Of a stretch of DNA of 10,627 bases, positions 5,354 to 10,627 are shown in pieces. The first letter of the stretch is position 1, and each line of letters opens with the position of its first letter. The notes under the pieces were generated by a model that saw only the letters and a list, made by a program, of their open reading frames with translations, was not told where the DNA came from and did not search any database. The DNA comes from Oscillospiraceae bacterium (lineage in GTDB: Bacteria > Bacillota > Clostridia > Oscillospirales > Acutalibacteraceae): the NCBI GenBank assembly GCA_003499325.1, contig DNIP01000143.1, positions 292 through 10,918 on the forward strand, written 5' to 3'. The position numbers were made by a program, and so were the translations under genes.

Positions 5354-6820
5354 ATGAGTAAGTTCAAAAAAGCGCTCTTGGATACCTCGCTGTTTCGGCG
5401 CAGCTACGTGATCTGTATGTTCTGCAGCAACCTGTCGTTCATCCTGATCCCCGCCTATGCGGTGCTCGCGGTGCTGTTTGTCTGGGGCGTATTTCTGATG
5501 ATCTACAATGCGGTCAAGCAGCGCACGATCCTGCGAACGCGCTACGGCATATGGCTGTTCGCGTTTGTGGTCACGTCGCTGGTGACAATGATCGTTCACA
5601 TGGCGAGCTCCTTCTTGTATAACGCCTACAATTTGATGATGCTGCTGCATGTTTCGATATGCTTCTTTGTGTTCTATTCCGTTCATACCGAAAAGCACCT
5701 CAACTTCCGCCGCGAGCTGTATTCCATCTGCCGCTTCATCGTCTATACCACTACGGTGCTCGGGATCCTCGGACTGGCATTCCTGATGGCGGAGATCAGC
5801 TTTGAGGTATTATGGTTCAAGTTCATCGTCTATGAGAACCGCTTTGACGGCATGTTCATCAATCCGAATCTGCTCGGCTTTGTCGCGGTAGTGGCGATCT
5901 TCTGCTGCCATATGCTGCTCAAAAAGGACTTCATCGCGATATCGGGTCGCGAGCGCGTCAGCCGTATCTGGATCGGCTCGTGCGTCGCGGTCAACGCGAT
6001 CTCGCTGCTGCTCTGTGATTCCAACGGCGCGCTGATGCTGTTGATAGGATACGCGATATTCTTTGTGATATACAAGATGTTCGGCTCCGAGTCAAAATTC
6101 ACCGTGCGCCAAATCGTCACTAAATCCGCCGCGTGCCTTGCCGCGGGGCTGGTCATCGTTATGGCAGTGTTCTTTGTGCGCAATGTCACACAGGCGGGCT
6201 TTGTGCAGATCATGAGTACCGCGGAATCATCGTCGGAGATCACCGGCGATCCCGTGACCGATAAGATCGCGCAGGATGAGGCCGCCGTGACCTTTGAGCA
6301 CGAGAACTCCAATCTCGATTCCGGCCGCTTTGTGCTCTGGCAGCAGGCGTCAAAAATGTTTTTGCAGGATCCGATCCTCGGTATCGGCAAGGGCAATATC
6401 TATGAATACGGTACCCGTATCTTTGACGACGGTATCAAGTTCTCGGATAAGTACGGAGCGTTAGCGCCCATTATGACCGATTTCCATAACGGCTATATTA
6501 CGATATTGGTATGCTCGGGCGTGGTCGGCTTCGTGCTGTTCAGTATCTTCGGACTGCGGTTCTTCAAGCATATCACAATACATGTGTTTCGGGATGACAG
6601 TCTGCATGAGAGTGTGCTGCCGTGCATGTACTCGTTCTTGTGCGCCTATCTGGTCTATTCGTTTATCGAGGTAGGCTTGCTGTTCAATCCGACGTTCACG
6701 ATCATTTTCTTCTGGCTGATACTCGGGTATACCTCGTGCTTCCTCGTCAAATATGAGCCTGACAGTACGCTCGGCACCTTCGTCCTGTTCGGACACACCT
6801 TCCGCAAGAGCATTTTGTAA
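5354..6820 (+). CDS. O-antigen ligase / Wzy-type polysaccharide polymerase (488 aa)
   Basis: A multi-pass membrane protein with about ten or more hydrophobic segments and a large outer loop between about 275 and 385. Family marks are GMFINPNLLG (166-175), DSNGALMLLIGY (222-233), SGRFVLWQQA (323-332), DPILGIGKGN (339-348) and DFHNGYITILVCSGVVGF (376-393); the last is the conserved His-containing loop of Wzy_C/WaaL proteins. Such proteins polymerise or transfer undecaprenyl-linked glycans on the outer face of the membrane. ATG at 5354 is preferred, with GAGG at 5344-5347, over a TTG at 5342. It lies directly after the phosphoglycosyl transferase and shares its promoter. Whether it acts as polymerase or ligase cannot be decided from sequence. 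No flippase or glycosyltransferase is nearby. Confidence 0.87.
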   Translation: MSKFKKALLDTSLFRRSYVICMFCSNLSFILIPAYAVLAVLFVWGVFLMIYNAVKQRTILRTRYGIWLFAFVVTSLVTMIVHMASSFLYNAYNLMMLLHVSICFFVFYSVHTEKHLNFRRELYSICRFIVYTTTVLGILGLAFLMAEISFEVLWFKFIVYENRFDGMFINPNLLGFVAVVAIFCCHMLLKKDFIAISGRERVSRIWIGSCVAVNAISLLLCDSNGALMLLIGYAIFFVIYKMFGSESKFTVRQIVTKSAACLAAGLVIVMAVFFVRNVTQAGFVQIMSTAESSSEITGDPVTDKIAQDEAAVTFEHENSNLDSGRFVLWQQASKMFLQDPILGIGKGNIYEYGTRIFDDGIKFSDKYGALAPIMTDFHNGYITILVCSGVVGFVLFSIFGLRFFKHITIHVFRDDSLHESVLPCMYSFLCAYLVYSFIEVGLLFNPTFTIIFFWLILGYTSCFLVKYEPDSTLGTFVLFGHTFRKSIL

Positions 6821-6881
6821 GAAGCATTCAACTATTTGCATGAATCGGTGAAATCATCCGATAATATCCGTGGTGATAAAA

Positions 6882-7364
6882 GTGAAACTCTATTTACAAC
6901 GTGATATTTCGACATTGAACGCGCGGTATCAGGTCGCCGATGAAAGGGGCAAGCTCCGCTATACGGTGACCGGCAAACGCAACCCCTCGGGCGAGAGCAT
7001 CCGCATTTGCGATTTAGATGGCAATACCGTGTGCAAGATCCGCTCCCTCGGCTTTACCGCGCTGTCGGTGTACAGTATCAGCGCGGGCGGGGAGAGCATG
7101 CGGCTGAATATCGCCGTCGGCAACCGCCGCGCGTCGATCCGCTTCCGCGGGATCAGCTTCTTTGTCCGCGGCGATGTGCTGATGGGCTCCTATTCCATCC
7201 TCGACGCGGATACCGCCGTGGTTTGTACGGTGGGCAAGGATTTTGCCCGCGGCTGCACCCAGCTCATGCTCCATCAAAAAGAAAGAGAGATCTTCTGTCT
7301 GGCGACGGCGATCTGTATCGACAGCCTGAACGTCTGTCAAACGCCCGCCTTGCAGATGACATAG
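6882..7364 (+). CDS. LURP-one-related (tubby-like fold) protein (160 aa)
   Basis: The sequence follows the pattern of small bacterial LOR/YxjI proteins: a KLYLQRD start, YQVADERGKLRYTV, an IRICDLDGNTVCKIR repeat, a second half with VRGDVLMGSYSILD, and a closing hydrophobic helix LATAICIDSLN. These fold as a beta-barrel around a helix; their role is unclear, with membrane phosphoinositide-like or phospholipid binding suggested by the tubby relation. There is no ATG start. GTG at 6882 is chosen because it gives the family-like MKLYLQ and follows GGTGAT (6872-6877); GTG at 6870 or 6873 would add 3-4 residues. It has a 61-base gap from the polymerase gene and is 84 bases from the regulator gene. 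Its link to either neighbour is unproven. Confidence 0.72.
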   Translation: MKLYLQRDISTLNARYQVADERGKLRYTVTGKRNPSGESIRICDLDGNTVCKIRSLGFTALSVYSISAGGESMRLNIAVGNRRASIRFRGISFFVRGDVLMGSYSILDADTAVVCTVGKDFARGCTQLMLHQKEREIFCLATAICIDSLNVCQTPALQMT

Positions 7365-7448
7365 TGATAACAAGGTCGTTGCAGAAAAAGGCGTGCGCGC
7401 CCGATCTGAACCTAATCTTAAACCGACAACAATGAAAGGATGAATATA

Positions 7449-7925
7449 ATGGACAAGCTATTACGTTTATTGAGTGAAAACTCCAACTACACCACCGCGC
7501 AGCTTTCGATGATGCTCGGCGAGCCCGAGGAAGCCATCGAGGCGCGTATCAGGGAATATGAGAACAACGGCGTGATCCGCGGTTATCAGGCGGTCATCAA
7601 CTGGGACGGCGTGCCCGACGCGGGCGTCATGGCGATTATCGAGCTCAAGGTCGCTCCGCAGATGCAAAAGGGCTTTGACGATATTGCCGAGAAGATCATG
7701 CAGTATGACGAGGTGGAGTGCGTCTACCTGATGGCGGGCGCTTATGACCTGCTCCTGATTGTCAACGGCAGCACCATTCAGGATGTTTCCTCCTTTGTTG
7801 CAAAGCGCCTTGCGGCGATGCACGGCATCCTGTCCACCGCGACCCACTTTATCCTCAAGCGCTACAAAGAGGACGGCGTACCGCTGGTCGACGCGAAAAA
7901 AGACGGAAGGGAAATGATCGTCTGA
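7449..7925 (+). CDS. Lrp/AsnC-family transcription regulator (158 aa)
   Basis: An N-terminal winged helix-turn-helix (about 1-50: LLRLLSENSNYTTAQLSMML, then EARIREYENNGVIRGYQAVI) is followed by an effector-binding RAM domain (about 58-140) with VECVYLMAGAYDLLLIV, close to the usual GxYD motif. Such regulators bind DNA as multimers and often sense amino acids. The length is normal. ATG at 7449 has AAAGGA (7435-7440) 8 bases upstream; the ATG at 7440 overlaps that site and is less likely. The stop codon overlaps the start of the aminotransferase by one base (TGATG), so the two are translationally coupled. The likely job is to control this aminotransferase in response to an amino acid. Confidence 0.92.
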   Translation: MDKLLRLLSENSNYTTAQLSMMLGEPEEAIEARIREYENNGVIRGYQAVINWDGVPDAGVMAIIELKVAPQMQKGFDDIAEKIMQYDEVECVYLMAGAYDLLLIVNGSTIQDVSSFVAKRLAAMHGILSTATHFILKRYKEDGVPLVDAKKDGREMIV

Positions 7926-9109
7926 TGAATTATTCCGAAAAGCTGACGCCGTCGATCCAAGGCGTGAAGCCCTCGGGCATCCGCCGCTTCTTCGATATCG
8001 TCAATGAGATGGATCATGTGATCTCTCTGTCGGTCGGCGAGCCCGACTTTCAGACGCCGTGGCATGTGCGCGAGGCGGGTATCGAGTCGCTCGAACAGGG
8101 CAAGACCTGGTATACCCCGAACCGCGGCTTCAAGGAGCTGTGCCTGGAAATAACAAAATTCTATAAAAGAAAATACAATCTTACATATGACCCCGTGACC
8201 GAGTGCGTTGTCACGGTCGGCGGCAGTGAAGCGATCGATAACGCGATCCGCTGTCTGGTATCGCGCGGCGACGAGGTATTGATCCCTCAGCCCTCCTTCG
8301 TGTGCTATGAGCCGCTGACGATCATGGCGGGCGCCACTCCCGTCATCATTCAGACAAAGGCGGAGAACGCCTTCCGTCTGACGCCCGAACAGCTTGAAGA
8401 AAAGATCACCGACAAGACCAAGCTCCTGATCCTGCCGTATCCGAACAATCCGACGGGCGGCATCATGGAGCGCGAGGATCTGGAGGCGATCGCCGAGGTG
8501 ATCAAGAAGCATGATCTGATGGTGCTCTCCGACGAGATCTACTCCGAGCTGACCTATGAGGGCAAGCACCATGTGTCCATCGCCTCGATCGACGGTATGC
8601 AGGAGCGCACGGTCGTCATCAACGGCTTCTCCAAGGCATACGCGATGACGGGCTGGCGACTGGGCTACGCGCTCGCGCCCAAGGAGATCTGCGCGATGAT
8701 GGTCAAGCTCCACCAGTTCTGTATCATGTCCGCTCCCACTACGGCGCAGTATGCCGCGATCGAAGCGCTCAAAAACGGCGACGACGACATCGAGATGATG
8801 AAGGGCGAGTACGATATGCGCCGCCGCTTTGTCGTCGGCTCTCTCAACGAGATGGGGCTGACCTGCTTCAACCCCGAGGGCGCGTTCTACTGTTTCCCCT
8901 GCATCAAATCCACGGGGCTGAGCAGTGATGAATTCTGCACGCGCCTGCTTCAGAGCAAGCACGTCGCGCTGGTGCCCGGTTCCGCGTTCGGCGAATGCGG
9001 CGAGGGCTATGTGCGCCTGAGCTACTGCTATTCGATCAAGCATTTAAGACAGGCGATGAAGCTGATGAAAGAGTTTTTGAAGGAATTGAAAGATGAAAAT
9101 AACGGTTAA
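7925..9109 (+). CDS. Class I/II PLP-dependent aminotransferase (394 aa)
   Basis: A fold type I aminotransferase of the aspartate/aromatic (AspC/PatA-like) group. Visible residues: SVGEPDFQTP (36-45), TVGGSEAIDNA (97-107) for cofactor phosphate binding, PYPNNPTGG (171-179, Asn175), SDEIY (202-206, Asp203 and Tyr206), GFSKAYAMTGWR (234-245) with Lys237 as the PLP Schiff-base lysine and Arg245, and the substrate carboxylate arginine in YVRLSY (Arg364). All key residues are present and the length is typical. Its start overlaps the stop of the Lrp-type regulator, and its end overlaps ispE by 17 bases, so the three genes form one operon. The substrate cannot be fixed from sequence; aspartate or aromatic amino acids are plausible. 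A long open frame on the opposite strand is a composition artefact. Confidence 0.93.
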   Translation: MNYSEKLTPSIQGVKPSGIRRFFDIVNEMDHVISLSVGEPDFQTPWHVREAGIESLEQGKTWYTPNRGFKELCLEITKFYKRKYNLTYDPVTECVVTVGGSEAIDNAIRCLVSRGDEVLIPQPSFVCYEPLTIMAGATPVIIQTKAENAFRLTPEQLEEKITDKTKLLILPYPNNPTGGIMEREDLEAIAEVIKKHDLMVLSDEIYSELTYEGKHHVSIASIDGMQERTVVINGFSKAYAMTGWRLGYALAPKEICAMMVKLHQFCIMSAPTTAQYAAIEALKNGDDDIEMMKGEYDMRRRFVVGSLNEMGLTCFNPEGAFYCFPCIKSTGLSSDEFCTRLLQSKHVALVPGSAFGECGEGYVRLSYCYSIKHLRQAMKLMKEFLKELKDENNG

Positions 9110-9983
9110 AGCGCCGGCAAAAATCAACCTGACGCTCGATATCGTCGGCAAGCGCGCCGACGGCTACCACGAAGTCGCGATGGTGATGCAGACGGTCTCT
9201 CTCTATGACACCGTCACCGTTGAGAGATTGTCGGGCGAGGGCGAGGGGATCACCGTATCCTGCCCCGATTATCCCGATGTGCCGACGGATGACAGCAATA
9301 TCGTGTGCAAGGCGGCACGGGCGTTTTTCGACAAGACCCGCGTTACACCCGCACCGCTTTCGATCACGATCGAGAAAGAGATCCCGACGCAGGCGGGCTT
9401 GGCGGGCGGCTCCACCGACGGTGCGGCCGTTGTGCTGGCGCTGAATCAGATTTTTGAAACGCGCCTGAGCATGGATGAGATGGCGCAGATCTGCGCCCAC
9501 TTCGGCTCGGATGTACCGTTCTGTTTGTTGGGCGGCACCATGCTCGCGACCGATACCGGCACGACGCTCAAAAAACTGCGTGCCATGCCCGATTGTCATA
9601 TCGTGATCTGCAAGCCCGCAATCTCCGTGTCCACCGCCGCGGCATACGCCGCCTGTGACGCGCGCGAGCCCAAAGGCTTCCTCTATACCGACGAGCTGAT
9701 TAAGCGGCTCTACAGCCGTGATATCCGCGGGCTCGCTACCTGCCTGTACAACGAGTTTGAGCAGGTGATGGAGCTGCCCGCGATCAATGAGATCAAGCGC
9801 GAGATGATCGCCTGCAAAGCGCTGGGCGCTTCCATGAGCGGCTCGGGCTCGGCGGTCTATGCGATCTTCCTCAATCAGAAGAAGGCGGAGAAATGCGTTA
9901 ATATTCTCAAAGAGAAATATAACAACGTGTTTCTCACCAAGCCCCTCAAAGACGGCTGTTGTGTTGAGAGGGTTGAACCATAG
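9093..9983 (+). CDS. ispE: 4-diphosphocytidyl-2-C-methyl-D-erythritol kinase (296 aa)
   Basis: This GHMP kinase phosphorylates CDP-methylerythritol at the 2-hydroxyl in the MEP route to isopentenyl diphosphate. Marks are APAKINLTLDIVGKRADGYH (7-26, Lys10), the ATP-binding loop PTQAGLAGGSTDGAA (98-112; usual form PxGAGLGGGSSDAAA), HFGSDVPFCLLGG (136-148) with catalytic Asp140, and the late GASMSGSGSAVYA loop. The length is normal. AAGGA (9080-9084) lies within the end of the aminotransferase gene, 8 bases before the ATG, so expression depends on the upstream operon. In many Firmicutes ispE lies near spoIIR or purR; here spoIIR follows, 102 bases downstream. Gln and Ala substitutions in the ATP loop are mild. 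Confidence 0.96.
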   Translation: MKITVKAPAKINLTLDIVGKRADGYHEVAMVMQTVSLYDTVTVERLSGEGEGITVSCPDYPDVPTDDSNIVCKAARAFFDKTRVTPAPLSITIEKEIPTQAGLAGGSTDGAAVVLALNQIFETRLSMDEMAQICAHFGSDVPFCLLGGTMLATDTGTTLKKLRAMPDCHIVICKPAISVSTAAAYAACDAREPKGFLYTDELIKRLYSRDIRGLATCLYNEFEQVMELPAINEIKREMIACKALGASMSGSGSAVYAIFLNQKKAEKCVNILKEKYNNVFLTKPLKDGCCVERVEP

Positions 9984-10033
9984 AATGAGGAGAATTGAAT
10001 CCCCTTCATTATAACAAAGTGAATAAACCGAAC

Positions 10034-10081
10034 ATTACCTGCCAAAGATGATACTGTACTCCATTTGAAAAGGCAGGTAAT
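10034..10081 (+). promoter_or_regulatory. Inverted repeat that could mask the spoIIR ribosome binding site
   Basis: ATTACCTGCC (10034-10043) and GGCAGGTAAT (10072-10081) are perfect 10-bp inverted copies around a 28-base loop. The right arm contains the only ribosome-binding-like stretch (AGGT, 10075-10078) before the TTG start. In a transcript that reads through from ispE the site would be paired. In a transcript starting inside the loop it would be free. A strong sigma-F promoter could not be recognised here. Confidence 0.5.
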
Positions 10082-10085
10082 TCTT

Positions 10086-10627
10086 TTGAAGAAATATATT
10101 CATCTGTTTGTCGGCTCTGTTATCATCGCGGGGATGCTTCTTTGCTTACCGTTTGTTAATTCTTGTGAGGAATTATCTGAGGATGTACTGCGCGTACATA
10201 TCCTCGCAAACTCCGATTCCGCCGCTGACCAGAGCTTGAAGCTCGGTGTGCGTGATCGTGTCCTCAGGGAATGCTCCGATTATTTCAACGGCTGTGATGA
10301 TAAGGCGGAAGCGATCAGGATCACGAAAACGCATCTGAGCGAGATCGAGCAGATCGCGTCGAGCGAGATCAAGCGCCGCGGCTTCGATTATCCTGTCACG
10401 GCACAGGTCGGCGAGATGTACTTCAACACGCGCTATTATGATGACTTCACCATGCCCGCGGGTGAGTATGACGCGCTGCGCCTGACCATCGGTAACGGTG
10501 AGGGGCAGAACTGGTGGTGCGTGATGTACCCGTCGCTGTGCGTCGGCGCCGCGAGTGAGACTGAGATGAAGGATCAGCTCGACGACGGCGAGTATGAGGT
10601 GGTCACCGCCGACAAATACGATTTTCG
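10086..10627 (+). CDS. spoIIR: Stage II sporulation protein R, partial (window ends inside the gene)
   Basis: SpoIIR is made in the forespore and exported; it triggers SpoIIGA to cleave pro-sigma-E in the mother cell. About 180 codons are visible without a stop. The start is a TTG followed by AAG AAA, giving MKKYIHLFVG and an export segment (about 4-24). The family body follows: VLRVHILANSDS, then QSLKLGVRDRVL, FNTRYYDDFTMPAGEYDALR and NWWCVMYPSLC. These are strong SpoIIR signatures. The C-terminal end lies beyond 10627. An upstream in-frame TTG at 10065 is possible but gives a less typical start. It lies downstream of ispE in the same direction and probably has its own forespore promoter. 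Confidence 0.93.
   Translation, partial: MKKYIHLFVGSVIIAGMLLCLPFVNSCEELSEDVLRVHILANSDSAADQSLKLGVRDRVLRECSDYFNGCDDKAEAIRITKTHLSEIEQIASSEIKRRGFDYPVTAQVGEMYFNTRYYDDFTMPAGEYDALRLTIGNGEGQNWWCVMYPSLCVGAASETEMKDQLDDGEYEVVTADKYDF

Noticed and set aside
6836..6865. Promoter-like TTGCAT, 18 bases, GATAAT before the LURP-one-like gene
   Set aside because: The -35 box matches poorly, and the start of transcription would fall at about 6872, leaving almost no leader. Not strong enough to list.
7862..9043. 393-codon open frame on the - strand
   Set aside because: It lies wholly antisense to the aminotransferase, whose key residues are intact. The translated product is His/Arg/Leu-rich without any family pattern, typical of a shadow frame in GC-rich coding DNA.
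10021..10056. Possible sigma-F/sigma-G promoter for spoIIR (GAATA at 10021-10025 and GATGATACTG at 10047-10056)
   Set aside because: The -10-like box fits partly, but the spacing of 21 bases is far from the roughly 15 expected.

Overview
The window looks like a chromosomal segment of a gut-type, spore-forming Clostridia member, probably Oscillospirales/Ruminococcus-like. This rests on a CotF-type coat gene, a clear spoIIR, a DUF1292 protein, AGGAGG-type ribosome binding sites, sigma-A-type promoters and a moderately high GC content in the core genes. The species cannot be named from the sequence.

Layout. (1) 1-610: the terminator of an unseen upstream gene, a sigma-E-like promoter, then two small helical coat-type proteins on the + strand closed by a strong, probably bidirectional terminator. 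(2) 623-2440, - strand, AT-richer: a lipoprotein gene with two tandem domains, broken by a one-base frameshift, followed by a zinc-ribbon membrane protein. Upstream of the lipoprotein lies a 155-bp fold-back element and then a terminator-like hairpin in the leader. (3) 2396-3410, - strand: gpsA with its own terminator. (4) 3411-4020: 610 bp without a gene, made largely of dispersed-repeat debris. (5) 4021-4335, - strand: a DUF1292 protein with a good promoter, divergent from (6) 4498-6820, + strand: a sigma-A promoter driving a phosphoglycosyl transferase and a Wzy/O-antigen-ligase-type membrane protein. (7) 6882-9983, + strand: a LURP-one-like protein, then Lrp/AsnC regulator, aminotransferase and ispE, the last three tightly packed. 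(8) 10034-10627: an inverted repeat overlapping the ribosome binding site of spoIIR, then spoIIR, cut by the window end.

How the genes work together. Sporulation genes flank the window: coat proteins at the left, and at the right SpoIIR, the forespore signal that activates sigma-E. The phosphoglycosyl transferase and Wzy-like protein form a two-gene envelope-glycan unit: the first would start a glycan on undecaprenyl phosphate, the second would polymerise or transfer it. Lrp-like regulator and aminotransferase overlap by one base and probably form a regulator/target pair. IspE (isoprenoid synthesis) overlaps the aminotransferase by 17 bases and is transcribed with it.

I found no convincing new multi-gene system. 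The signals most worth a second look are the frameshifted lipoprotein and its structured leader, the fold-back element, the repeat-filled gap upstream of gpsA, and the hairpin that could mask the spoIIR ribosome binding site.
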